The notes below the pieces were generated by a model. The model worked only from the letters and a program-made list of their open reading frames with translations. It was not told the origin of the DNA and did no database searches. Shown here piece after piece: positions 15,712 through 23,559 of a DNA stretch of 35,876 nt (the first letter of the stretch is position 1; the number at the start of each line of letters is the position of its first letter). The DNA is from JAYOFM01 sp038117225 (lineage in GTDB: Bacteria; Pseudomonadota; Alphaproteobacteria; Rhodospirillales; Casp-alpha2). A program made the translations under genes and the position numbers. Where the stretch lies: assembly GCA_038117225.1 (NCBI GenBank), contig JAYOFM010000019.1:1-35876 (forward strand), given 5' to 3'.

Positions 15712-16419
15712 ATGAATGCGCCGATTCTGGACTGGCTGGAGGCCGCGACCGTGCGCGCCAACGAAAAACTCGTTCTCGCATTGCCCAAGGGGCGCATCCT
15801 CAAGGAAGTGATGCCCGTGGTTCGCTTGGCTGGCATTGAGCCGGAGTCGGGCTTTGACGATCCGGACGACCGGCGGCTGCGTTTCACCACCAACCGGCCG
15901 GAACTGGATATCATTCGCGTGCGTAGCTTCGATGTCGCCACGTTCGTGGCCTTCGGCGCGGCGCACCTGGGCGTTGCCGGCAACGATGTGTTGATGGAGT
16001 TCGATTACCCAGAGCTCTATGCGCCGCTGGATTTGAACGTCGGCCACTGCCGACTTTCAGTGGCCGAACCAACGGATATGACGGGCAGTGATGACCCGTC
16101 GACCTGGAGTTCCATCCGTATCGCGACCAAGTATCCCGGTCTGACGCGGCTCCACTTTGCGCGGCGCGGCGTGCACGCGGATTGTATAAAACTCAACGGC
16201 GCCATGGAGTTGGCCCCCGGTATGGGGTTATGCCGCCGCATTGTCGATCTGGTATCCACCGGCAAGACCCTGGAGGCCAACGGTCTAGCGGAGATCGAGG
16301 TGATCGCTCAAATAACCTCGCGCCTTGCCGTCAATCGTGCCGCCTGGAAAACCCGGCCGAAGCAAATTGGCGGCTGGATCGACAGTTTCCGGGAGGCTGT
16401 CGATGCCCTTGCGGCTTGA
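15712..16419 (+). CDS. hisG: ATP phosphoribosyltransferase catalytic subunit, short form
   Basis: A 235-residue short-form HisG that condenses ATP and PRPP to phosphoribosyl-ATP, the first step of histidine synthesis. Recognised by LVLALPKGRILKEV near the N-terminus, GVAGNDVLME, TKYPGLTRLHF and the PRPP-binding loop ELAPGMGLCRRIVDLVSTGKTLEANGL. The C-terminal regulatory ACT-like domain of the long form is missing, so by family knowledge it should need HisZ for activity and feedback control; no hisZ is in this window. ATG 15712 gives about 19 residues before the first strand. It overlaps hisD by 17 bases, implying translational coupling. Confidence 0.95.
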   Translation: MNAPILDWLEAATVRANEKLVLALPKGRILKEVMPVVRLAGIEPESGFDDPDDRRLRFTTNRPELDIIRVRSFDVATFVAFGAAHLGVAGNDVLMEFDYPELYAPLDLNVGHCRLSVAEPTDMTGSDDPSTWSSIRIATKYPGLTRLHFARRGVHADCIKLNGAMELAPGMGLCRRIVDLVSTGKTLEANGLAEIEVIAQITSRLAVNRAAWKTRPKQIGGWIDSFREAVDALAA

Positions 16420-17707
16420 TTCGGCCGACGTCGGTTTCGCCGCCGCGTTCGATGCCCTGCTGGACCAGAAGCGCGAGACCGGCGCCGATGTTAATGACAC
16501 CGTCGCGGCCATCATCGCCGACGTTCGGACACGCGGCGACGCCGCCCTGATTGAGACCACGGAACGCTTCGATGGCTTTACCCTGACGCCCGAAACCATG
16601 GCCGTCGACGATGCCGAGGTCCGAGCCGCCTATGACCAGTGTTCCAACGCCACGATCGAGGCACTGGAATTCGCCTGTGCCCGCATCATCGATTTTCACC
16701 AGCGTCAACGCCCCGATGATCTGGATTTCGAGGATGATGCGGGTCTGCGCCTCGGGTATCGCTGGCGGCCGGTTCCGGCGGTTGGGCTCTACGTGCCAGG
16801 CGGCACGGCGGCCTATCCGTCGTCGGTATTGATGAACGCGGTGCCGGCGCGGGTCGCCCAGGTGCCGCGCATCGCCATGGTCGTGCCGACTCCCAACGGT
16901 CTGCTTAATCCACTGGTGCTGGCCGCCGCGCGTATTGCCGGCGTGCATGAAATCTGGCGGATCGGTGGCGCTCAGGCGGTGGCGGCCTTGGCCTTCGGAA
17001 CCGAGACCATCGCACCGGTCGATAAGATCGTCGGCCCTGGCAACGCCTACGTGGCGGCGGCCAAACGCCAGGTCTTCGGTACCGTCGGTATCGACATGAT
17101 CGCCGGCCCGTCGGAAATTCTGGTACTGGCGGATGGCCACAACGACCCGGCCTGGATCGCCGCCGACCTTCTCAGCCAGGCCGAACACGATGAGGCCGCG
17201 CAATCCATCCTGATCACCGATGATGCCCGCTTCGCCGACGCCGTGGTAGCGGCTGTCGAGGGGCACCTGAAGACGCTTCCACGTGCGGTCACGGCCGCGG
17301 CGAGCTGGCGAGATTTCGGTGCCGTCATCACCGTGCCGACACTGCTTGATGCCGCCGCGCTGGTCGATCGAATCGCACCCGAACACCTTGAGATCGCGGC
17401 CGAGGACGCCGCCGGTCTGGCTGGTTCTGTCACCAACGCCGGCGCCATCTTCATGGGCCGGCACGCACCGGAAGCAGTTGGCGATTACGTCGCCGGCCCC
17501 AATCATGTGTTGCCGACGGCGCGGTCGGCACGCTTCTCTTCGGGGCTTGGCGTGCTCGATTTCATGAAGCGGACGTCCATGATCGCCTGCGATGCGGCTG
17601 GTTTGCGTGCGGTTGGTCCCGCCGCCATGACACTGGCCGAGGCGGAAGGGTTGGATGCTCACGCGTTATCGATCGCGATCCGTCTGAACCTGCCCGAGAG
17701 CGGGTAA
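16403..17707 (+). CDS. hisD: Histidinol dehydrogenase
   Basis: A 434-residue zinc enzyme that oxidises L-histidinol to L-histidine in two NAD-dependent steps. Family landmarks in order: VPGGTAAYPSSVLMNAVPARVA, IWRIGGAQAVAALAFGTETI, KIVGPGNAYVAAAKR, GPSEILVLAD, LLSQAEHDEAAQS (Gln and His zinc ligands), APEHLEIA (acid/base Glu-His) and GDYVAGPNHVLPT (zinc-ligand Asp followed by the conserved His-containing loop). ATG 16403 is preceded by GGGAGG and lies inside the end of hisG. It is followed 10 bases later by the UPF0262 gene, an order I recognise from alphaproteobacteria. Confidence 0.97.
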   Translation: MPLRLDSADVGFAAAFDALLDQKRETGADVNDTVAAIIADVRTRGDAALIETTERFDGFTLTPETMAVDDAEVRAAYDQCSNATIEALEFACARIIDFHQRQRPDDLDFEDDAGLRLGYRWRPVPAVGLYVPGGTAAYPSSVLMNAVPARVAQVPRIAMVVPTPNGLLNPLVLAAARIAGVHEIWRIGGAQAVAALAFGTETIAPVDKIVGPGNAYVAAAKRQVFGTVGIDMIAGPSEILVLADGHNDPAWIAADLLSQAEHDEAAQSILITDDARFADAVVAAVEGHLKTLPRAVTAAASWRDFGAVITVPTLLDAAALVDRIAPEHLEIAAEDAAGLAGSVTNAGAIFMGRHAPEAVGDYVAGPNHVLPTARSARFSSGLGVLDFMKRTSMIACDAAGLRAVGPAAMTLAEAEGLDAHALSIAIRLNLPESG

Positions 17708-17717
17708 GGGGGGCGTC

Positions 17718-18194
17718 GTGGCTGGCGATCCCCGCATTCTGAAAATTACGCTCGATGAGCGTAGCGTTATCCGCCATAGCCCGCAGGTCGATCACGAGCG
17801 CAAGGTCGCCATTTTTGATCTGTTGGAGGAAAACCATTTCCAACCCATCGGCTTGGAAGACGCGGGGCCGTTCATCGTCCATATCTCCATTGAAGAGAAC
17901 CGGTTGATTTTTGACCTTCGCGACGAATCGGAAACGGCATTAGAACGTTTCGGTCTCGCTGCGTCCACGTTCCGTCGCATCGTCAAGGATTACTTCATGG
18001 TTTGCGATAGCTATTACCAGGCTATCAAGACCGCGGCGCCATCGAAGATCGAGGCCATCGATATGGGGCGGCGCGGCCTGCACAACGAAGGTGCCGAAAT
18101 TCTGCGTGAGCGGCTGAAGGAAAAAGTCCTGGTCGACCTGCCGACGGCGCGGCGTCTGTTCACCCTCGTTTGCGTACTCCACATTAAAGGCTGA
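17718..18194 (+). CDS. UPF0262 family protein
   Basis: A 158-residue soluble protein of UPF0262, an alphaproteobacterial family of unknown function usually found next to hisD. It opens with ITLDERSVIRHSPQVDHERKVAI split over the first strand and helix, then DLLEENHFQP, the conserved FDLRDE, FRRIVKDYFMVCDSYYQAI and IDMGRRGLHNEGAE segments. There is no signal peptide or catalytic motif I can name. GTG 17718 has AAGGGGGG upstream. It is coupled to hisD (10 bases) and to the phosphatase gene (20 bases), so it is probably co-expressed with histidine synthesis genes. Confidence 0.93.
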   Translation: MAGDPRILKITLDERSVIRHSPQVDHERKVAIFDLLEENHFQPIGLEDAGPFIVHISIEENRLIFDLRDESETALERFGLAASTFRRIVKDYFMVCDSYYQAIKTAAPSKIEAIDMGRRGLHNEGAEILRERLKEKVLVDLPTARRLFTLVCVLHIKG

Positions 18195-18214
18195 GTGGGG
18201 GCGCTGGATTCCCC

Positions 18215-18661
18215 ATGGCCGAATTGCCCAGCGCCATTCTCTTTTCCTGCACCATGAACAGCGTGCGTTCGCCGATGGCCGAAGGGATTATGAAGTTTCT
18301 GCACGGCCATCACGTCTATATCGATTCCGCCGGCGTTCGGCAGGGCGAGATCGACGGCTTCACCATCGCCGTGATGGACGAAATCGGCATCGATATGACC
18401 AAGCATAAATCGAAAACCTTCGATGATCTGGAAGACGATTATTTCGATCTGGTCATAACACTTTCACCCGAAGCACAACACCGGGCGATGGAACTTACCC
18501 GCATCATGGCTTGTGACGTGCTGTTCTGGAACACGCTGGACCCTTCAATCGTCGCCGGCGAAGACCGGGAATCTAAATTGGCCGCCTTTCGCATGGTGCG
18601 CGACCAACTGATGGAGCGCCTCAAGAATGAGTTTCCGGTCACCAGCGCCGTCGATACCTAG
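18215..18661 (+). CDS. Low-molecular-weight protein-tyrosine-phosphatase family protein
   Basis: A 148-residue protein with the P-loop FSCTMNSVRSPMAEG, i.e. C12-x5-R18-S, near the N-terminus and the late aspartate Asp109 in NTLDPS that serves as general acid in this family. Between them, FDLVITLSPEAQHRAME is typical of the arsenate reductase/LMW phosphatase fold. It sits where alphaproteobacteria commonly carry such a gene, between UPF0262 and infA. The natural substrate is unknown. A role as thioredoxin-dependent arsenate reductase looks less likely because the usual downstream cysteine pair is not seen and no ars genes are near. Confidence 0.9.
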   Translation: MAELPSAILFSCTMNSVRSPMAEGIMKFLHGHHVYIDSAGVRQGEIDGFTIAVMDEIGIDMTKHKSKTFDDLEDDYFDLVITLSPEAQHRAMELTRIMACDVLFWNTLDPSIVAGEDRESKLAAFRMVRDQLMERLKNEFPVTSAVDT

Positions 18662-18676
18662 TAGGGAGAGAACGAT

Positions 18677-19468
18677 ATGGAGTTCGGGTTGCAAGGTCGG
18701 ACCGCGCTAGTGACCGGCGGCGGTCGGGGCATCGGTAGGACCATCGCCCTGACGCTTGCGGAGCAAGGCATGGATGTGGCGATCTGCGGGCGAACACCGG
18801 AATCCCTGGAGGCGACTGCCGAGGATATCCACGCGCGCGGCGTCCGGGCGTGGCCGATCCGGGCGGATGTCAGCAACCTGGAAGATATCCAGCGCTTTAT
18901 CGCCGAGGCCCGCGTGGCAGCCGGGCGCATCGATGTGCTGGTTAACAACGCGGTCAGTTCCCTAAGCGCGCCGGTCGACGAGCAGACCGATGAGCACTGG
19001 CGCCACCACATCGATGTCAAGCTGATGGCCTATATCCGATCATCACGCGAGGTGCTGCCGTTGATGGCGGTTGGAAACTGGGGCCGCATTGTCAATATCG
19101 GTGGCATGACAGCGCGTATCACCGCGCCGCTGCGCGTCACCAATGGCGTCGTTAATGCCGGTGTGTCGAACTTTACCAAACAGTTCGCGAGCCACGCCGC
19201 TGCGCACAACGTTACCATCAATTGCATTCATCCTGGCATGACGGCGACCGATCGTATGAAGGCCATCTTCGAACGGCAGGCGGATGATGCCGGCACGACT
19301 ATCGACGAAATTGCCGCCGAACGGGCCGCCGAATACCCTCTCGGTCGACTGATCCAGCCGGAAGACATCGCCTCGGCGGTGCTGTTTTTCTGTTCGCCGC
19401 TGGCCGATATGGTGACCGGGCAATCCATCGCCGTTGATGGCGGTTCAGGGGCGTCGGTAAATTACTGA
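18677..19468 (+). CDS. SDR-family protein with a degenerate catalytic triad
   Basis: A 263-residue Rossmann protein with an intact coenzyme motif TGGGRGIG (13-20), LVNNA at 88-92 and the C-terminal GQSIAVDGGSGAS. Where classical SDRs have Ser, then YxxxK, this protein has NIGGMTAR (Gly143) and TNGVVN (Asn156 and Asn160). All three catalytic positions seem replaced, so it may bind NAD(P) without ordinary dehydrogenase chemistry, or use other residues. ATG 18677 has GGGAGAGAA upstream and lies 15 bases after the phosphatase gene, so it probably joined the hisD operon. In the usual alphaproteobacterial order infA would follow at this place. Confidence 0.85.
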   Translation: MEFGLQGRTALVTGGGRGIGRTIALTLAEQGMDVAICGRTPESLEATAEDIHARGVRAWPIRADVSNLEDIQRFIAEARVAAGRIDVLVNNAVSSLSAPVDEQTDEHWRHHIDVKLMAYIRSSREVLPLMAVGNWGRIVNIGGMTARITAPLRVTNGVVNAGVSNFTKQFASHAAAHNVTINCIHPGMTATDRMKAIFERQADDAGTTIDEIAAERAAEYPLGRLIQPEDIASAVLFFCSPLADMVTGQSIAVDGGSGASVNY

Positions 19469-19481
19469 GACGACGTCTGAG

Positions 19482-20105
19482 TTATCGTGTCGCCACCATG
19501 ACGCCCGAACCGATGAGCAGTGTGCCGGTCACCTGCCTTAGGCGCTTCAGCGCGGTGATCGAGGCAGTCACGCGGCAGAGGCGAGTGGCAAGAACGGCCA
19601 CGGCGCCATAAATGAAGGTGGATACCCCGGCGACAATGCCACTTAGGATCGTGAATTCGACGAACCCGATTGTCGTCATATCGACGAACAGCGGCAAGAT
19701 AGCGCCAAAAAACAAGATCGCCTTAGGATTGCCAAGAGTGATTAACAAGCCGACCCCGGCGTCACGCCAGAGCGTACCGCTCCGAACGGATTCGATATTC
19801 AACGACTTATTCGCGCGTAGCAATATCTGTACGCCGCGCCAGACTAGATAAACCGCGCCCGCATATTTCACGACCATAAACATCGGCCCCAAGGCCATTG
19901 CGACAGCGAACAACCCGCCGACGGCGATAGCCATGAAAATGACATCAGCAAGAGCGAGACCGGCGATCACAGCGAAACCGGCCTTCGGCCCAGCGATTAA
20001 CGCCCGCGAAAAAACCGCGGCGAGACCGGGGCCGGGAAGCAATGTCCAGAGCACGATCATGGCGGCAAAAGCGAAAATATTCTCAGGAGGCATGCTCAGC
20101 ACCAT
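19482..20105 (-). CDS. LysE-family translocator
   Basis: A 207-residue inner-membrane protein with about six hydrophobic helices. The start region FAAMIVLWTLLPGPGLAAVFSRAL contains the LPGPG signature of LysE/RhtB amino acid exporters, followed by AGFAVIAGLALADVIFM and the NPKAILFFGAILPLF segment typical of the family. Likely exports an amino acid or related metabolite; the substrate is unknown. It is convergent with the SDR-like gene, 13 bases apart. ATG 20105 and ATG 20093 are both possible starts without a clear ribosome binding site. Confidence 0.9.
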   Translation of the reverse strand: MVLSMPPENIFAFAAMIVLWTLLPGPGLAAVFSRALIAGPKAGFAVIAGLALADVIFMAIAVGGLFAVAMALGPMFMVVKYAGAVYLVWRGVQILLRANKSLNIESVRSGTLWRDAGVGLLITLGNPKAILFFGAILPLFVDMTTIGFVEFTILSGIVAGVSTFIYGAVAVLATRLCRVTASITALKRLRQVTGTLLIGSGVMVATR

Positions 20106-20137
20106 TCGCGAAGTGATGCGATGAATATCGTTGGCGA

Positions 20138-20389
20138 TTATTTCCGGACCAGATCCATCTGTCGCGCCAGCGGCCAGCCCCAGCCCTTGGGCAGGCTCTG
20201 CGCCAGATAGAGGCGCTCCTTCAGCATGGTCCGCATCTCCTGCTCGGTGATGCTGAAACCGGCGGCGGCGGCGTGGGCGACCACATCGGCACCGGTGGTT
20301 TCTTCACTGAAGCCGGCGGCGCGGGTGTTTTCAGGGTCACTCATGTGGGCCATGTAGGCCTCAAGATCGCCCTGTTTCGTTGTACTCAT
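20138..20389 (-). CDS. Small protein, possibly Nif11-like
   Basis: An 83-residue protein. Its middle part (DLEAYMAHM, then ADVVAHAAAAGFSITEQEMRTML) has the helix-loop-helix spacing of Nif11-type domains, in which an xxVVxxAxxxGFxxTxxEL pattern recurs. Unlike Nif11 leader peptides of RiPP pathways there is no double-glycine cleavage site and the C-terminus (WGWPLARQMDLVRK) is not cysteine-rich. No RiPP enzymes are nearby. An AGGAG about a dozen bases before ATG 20389 supports translation. The domain assignment is tentative. Confidence 0.5.
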   Translation of the reverse strand: MSTTKQGDLEAYMAHMSDPENTRAAGFSEETTGADVVAHAAAAGFSITEQEMRTMLKERLYLAQSLPKGWGWPLARQMDLVRK

Positions 20390-20781
20390 CGCTCATTCGG
20401 CTCCTGTCACTGATGCGGCGAGTATGCGTTGCCGGCTACCAGGTCTCAAGTGACATCGGCATGAGCGCATGGCGTCATGATATTCTCTTACGTGACATCA
20501 ATCCGTCTGATCCTGCGGCGTCGCCCGCAGGCGCTGTCGGGCATAGTTTATAATGATTTCAATTATTTATTCGGCCGTGAATTGGCAACATTGTACTAAG
20601 ACGAGGACGCTGGTGGGCTGGGCGCCATTCCGAACGTTGCGTCGGCCAGAATGAGCCGGCCGGCCACGTCACGGCGACGCGATAACGAAAATCCTTGATT
20701 TCTAAGGGGGTTCCGACCATGTTTCGGGCCGACTGGCGTTGAACGCCGTCCGGGATGCCACCAGGAGCACCAGAAAACAGT
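20390..20781. other. Non-coding interval upstream of infA
   Basis: About 390 bases in which I see no credible gene. It contains an inverted repeat CTGCGG/CCGCAG (20513-20530), an AT-rich patch with a TATAAT hexamer at 20549-20554 but no good -35 box, and a small hairpin GGCGTT-G-AACGCC (20735-20747) about 35 bases before the infA start. It probably holds the infA promoter and leader. I could not identify a known regulatory RNA. Confidence 0.4.
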
Positions 20782-21000
20782 ATGGCGAAAGAAGACCTTA
20801 TCGAGTTCTCGGGAGTCGTCACCGAACTGTTGCCGAACGCCATGTTTCGGGTGACGCTCGACAACGACCACGAGATTCTCGCCCATACCGCCGGAAAGAT
20901 GCGCAAGCACCGCATTCGCGTCCTTGCCGGCGACCGCGTCAATGTCGAGATGACGCCCTATGATTTAACCAAGGGCCGGATCACTTTCCGGTTCAAGTAG
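20782..21000 (+). CDS. infA: Translation initiation factor IF-1
   Basis: A 72-residue S1/OB-fold protein that binds the ribosomal A site during initiation. It starts MAKEDLIEFSGVV and contains NAMFRVTLDN, HTAGKMRKHRIRVLAGDRV and ends TKGRITFRFK, all typical of IF-1. ATG 20782 is chosen because it gives the canonical N-terminus; a GGAG lies about 14 bases upstream, slightly far. It begins the conserved run infA-maf-RNase-yacG. Confidence 0.97.
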   Translation: MAKEDLIEFSGVVTELLPNAMFRVTLDNDHEILAHTAGKMRKHRIRVLAGDRVNVEMTPYDLTKGRITFRFK

Positions 21001-21057
21001 TTCCGGGAAAGTTGCCTTGGCGTTTCGTGACGCCCGTCGGACTCGCGTGAGCCATCC

Positions 21058-21657
21058 ATGACACCTCACTTCATCCTCGCCTCGGCTTCGCCCCGGCGAT
21101 TGGATCTGCTTGCCCAGGTCGGCTTGAAGCCACAGGCAGTGGTGCCGGCGAGTATTGATGAAAGCCCGTTGAAGCGCGAAAGCCCGCGCGACCTCGCGCG
21201 TCGCCTGTCCACTGTAAAGGCGACCACCGTTGCCGCGGAACATCCGGAAATGCTGGTTCTGGGCGCCGATACCGTGGTCGCCTGCGGCCGGCGTATTCTT
21301 GAAAAAGCCTCCGATCCGGATGAAGCCCATCGTTTTCTGAGCACTCTATCCGGGCGCCGTCACCGGGTATTCGGCGGCGTCGCGCTGGTGTTGGCGGATG
21401 GACGGATCTTGAGCCGGGTTGTCGAAACAGCCGTTCGTTTCAAGCGCCTGTCCGATGAGGAAATCGCGGCCTATCTCGCTGGGGGCGAATGGCGAGGCAA
21501 GGCCGGCGCCTACGCCATACAGAGACGCGCCGGTGCCTTTGTCGCCGCCATTAATGGCTCCTATTCCAACGTCGTCGGCTTGCCGTTATATGAAACGGTG
21601 GGATTGCTCGCCGGCCAGGGTATCATTGCCCCGCCAGTGCCGGCGGAAGAGGAATAG
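21058..21657 (+). CDS. maf: Maf family nucleotide pyrophosphatase
   Basis: A 199-residue house-cleaning nucleoside triphosphate pyrophosphatase. The N-terminal ILASASPRRLDLL carries the phosphate-binding SxRR motif, VLGADTVV gives the metal-binding aspartate, the LSGRRHRV segment follows, and GGEWRGKAGAYAIQ is the substrate-specificity region. That last motif resembles the YhdE-type, which hydrolyses dTTP/UTP and modified pyrimidine nucleotides, rather than the YceF-type. It lies 57 bases after infA and five bases before the RNase gene, in the conserved order. Confidence 0.94.
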   Translation: MTPHFILASASPRRLDLLAQVGLKPQAVVPASIDESPLKRESPRDLARRLSTVKATTVAAEHPEMLVLGADTVVACGRRILEKASDPDEAHRFLSTLSGRRHRVFGGVALVLADGRILSRVVETAVRFKRLSDEEIAAYLAGGEWRGKAGAYAIQRRAGAFVAAINGSYSNVVGLPLYETVGLLAGQGIIAPPVPAEEE

Positions 21658-21662
21658 CGCCA

Positions 21663-23117
21663 ATGGCTAGGCATACGGTTCTTGTTGATCAACTGCCGGG
21701 TGAAACCCGTGTTGCGCTGCTCGACGCCGATGACCGTCTGATCGAATTGGTCGTCGACCGGGAACAACAGAAATCACTGGTCGGACGGGTCTACCTTGGC
21801 CGGGTCGTTGCCGTGCGGCCGGCGTTTGAAGCCGCCTTCGTCGATATCGGCGAAACGGGAGACGGTTTCCTTGCCCTCGCGGAGACGCGGCCGCATGGCA
21901 CCGACGGCGGCGACCGGATCGTCGATTACGTCAACGAAGGCGACGCCGTCATCGTTCAGGTCATCCGCGATCCGGTCGAGGACAAGGGGCCGCGTCTTAG
22001 CATGCGGCCCGCCCTCGCCGGACGGTTCCTTGTCTATGGACCTGGCCGGCCTGGGGTCAACGTGTCGCGCCGGATCGAGGATCAGGGTGAACGCCAGCGA
22101 CTCCGCGATGCTCTAGACGGTGTTCTGCACGACGACGAGAGCATCGTTGCACGCACCGCCGCCGATGGCGCGCCTGATAGCGATCTGATCGCCGAAGTCA
22201 CGAGGCTGCGCGGTGAGTGGAGAGCCCTCAACGACAGGGCGGGGCCCCTGACGGCGCCCGCCTTGCTGTATGCCCCATCCGGAATCGCGGAAAATACAAT
22301 TCTCGATTGGGCCGGCACTGGCATCGAGCGCATTGTCGTCGGCCATGCGGGACTGAAGGTTCGCCTGCGCACCTTCCTGGCCGATGCCGCGCGCGACCTC
22401 GCCGGGTGTTTGAAGGCGCACTCGGGCACGACGCCCTTGTTTGAAGCTTTTGGCGCCGAGGCGGAAATCGAGGCGGCACTCGACCCGATCGTCCCGTTAC
22501 CGGCCGGGGGGTCACTGATTATTGCCGAGACGCCGGCGTTGACCGCGATCGACGTCAACATCGGCCGCGGCGCCGGCAGCCATCCGGAACGCCTAGCCCT
22601 GGAAACCAATCTGGAGGCCATGGACGCGGTGGCGCGGGAACTCCGGCGGCGTAACATCGCCGGTCTGGTCGTCATCGATGCGGTCTCCATGCGCGATAAG
22701 GCGAATGGCAACAAGGTGCTGGCGCGGCTAAAGGATGCGACCAGGGATGATCCCGCGACGCCGCACATTGGTGGCTTTACCCGATTCGGCCTGATTGAGC
22801 TGACGCGGCGGCGGCGGCATGCGCCGCTCTCGGCGGTACTCGGAGCAAGTGTAGGGGCGGGACTGCGGAAATCGGCGACGACCCTGGCTTTCGACGTTTT
22901 GCGCCGGCTGCCCGCGGAAGCCAAGGCCCATCGTGGCAGTCCATTGGCGATTCACGCGGCGCCTGCCATCGCGCGTGCGTTGAGCGGTGACGCGGCGGCG
23001 GCGCTGGCGGCCGCCGCCGAGGCACAGGGGCGTCGCATCGCCGTTCGCACCGAGGTCGATTGGCAACCGGAACGCGCGGAGATTGCGCCCGACGAGGAGA
23101 AGGTGGAGGCTGGCTAG
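21663..23117 (+). CDS. Ribonuclease E/G family protein, short form
   Basis: A 484-residue protein with an S1-like domain (about 38-118: GRVYLGRVVAVRPAFEAAFVDIG) and the RNase E/G catalytic core. Asp297 in TAIDVNIG and Asp339 in VVIDAVSM match the two magnesium-binding aspartates of RNase E, and GFTRFGLIELTRRR matches the conserved core end. The text is more divergent than canonical Rng (DVNI for DVNT), and I see no CPxCxG zinc-link cysteines, so its oligomer form may differ. There is no long degradosome scaffold tail. The likely role is endonucleolytic RNA processing or decay. It abuts yacG directly. Confidence 0.88.
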   Translation: MARHTVLVDQLPGETRVALLDADDRLIELVVDREQQKSLVGRVYLGRVVAVRPAFEAAFVDIGETGDGFLALAETRPHGTDGGDRIVDYVNEGDAVIVQVIRDPVEDKGPRLSMRPALAGRFLVYGPGRPGVNVSRRIEDQGERQRLRDALDGVLHDDESIVARTAADGAPDSDLIAEVTRLRGEWRALNDRAGPLTAPALLYAPSGIAENTILDWAGTGIERIVVGHAGLKVRLRTFLADAARDLAGCLKAHSGTTPLFEAFGAEAEIEAALDPIVPLPAGGSLIIAETPALTAIDVNIGRGAGSHPERLALETNLEAMDAVARELRRRNIAGLVVIDAVSMRDKANGNKVLARLKDATRDDPATPHIGGFTRFGLIELTRRRRHAPLSAVLGASVGAGLRKSATTLAFDVLRRLPAEAKAHRGSPLAIHAAPAIARALSGDAAAALAAAAEAQGRRIAVRTEVDWQPERAEIAPDEEKVEAG

Positions 23118-23345
23118 ATGGCGGACAATGACGATACGATCGCAAAAGTGATTCCGCTGCGCGGTCGCCGCTGCGCGCTCTGTGGTAAGCCCGCCGATCA
23201 GACCTATCGGCCGTTCTGTTCCAAGCGTTGCGCCGATCTCGACCTCGGCAAATGGCTGGGGGGAGACTACCGCGTGCCAACCAACGAACGGCCGGGCGAT
23301 GACGAGTTCGCGGACCAGGATGGCGACGACGGAGAGCCCCGATGA
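23118..23345 (+). CDS. yacG: DNA gyrase inhibitor YacG
   Basis: A 75-residue zinc-ribbon protein. Four cysteines, C19, C22, C34 and C38 (CALCGKP and PFCSKRCADLDLGKWLGG), bind zinc, followed by the conserved DYRVP and an acidic tail. E. coli YacG binds GyrB and inhibits gyrase. The start ATG follows the RNase stop codon with no spacing, so translation is coupled. The acidic C-terminal tail (DGDDGEPR) is long for its size. It ends the infA-maf-RNase-yacG run ahead of tRNA-Phe. Confidence 0.94.
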   Translation: MADNDDTIAKVIPLRGRRCALCGKPADQTYRPFCSKRCADLDLGKWLGGDYRVPTNERPGDDEFADQDGDDGEPR

Positions 23346-23443
23346 GCCCTCGTGGCGCGCCCTGGACAGCCCCCATCAATTCTTCTATAAGCCCGATCTC
23401 CGGCGCGTCCCGGCCGCCACGCGGCATGGGCCGACGCATGAGC

Positions 23444-23519
<76 letters not shown>

Positions 23520-23559
23520 TTTTCCCGAATTTTAGTATATCACTGAACGAGGATTTCCC

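Noticed and set aside
16331..17662. Long open frame (443 codons) antisense to hisD
   Set aside because: hisD is unmistakable on the other strand. The antisense text has shadow-type composition and no motif.
18215..18661. Arsenate reductase assignment for the LMW phosphatase-like gene
   Set aside because: The extra redox cysteines were not seen and there are no arsenic resistance genes nearby; the location fits the conserved phosphatase-like gene.
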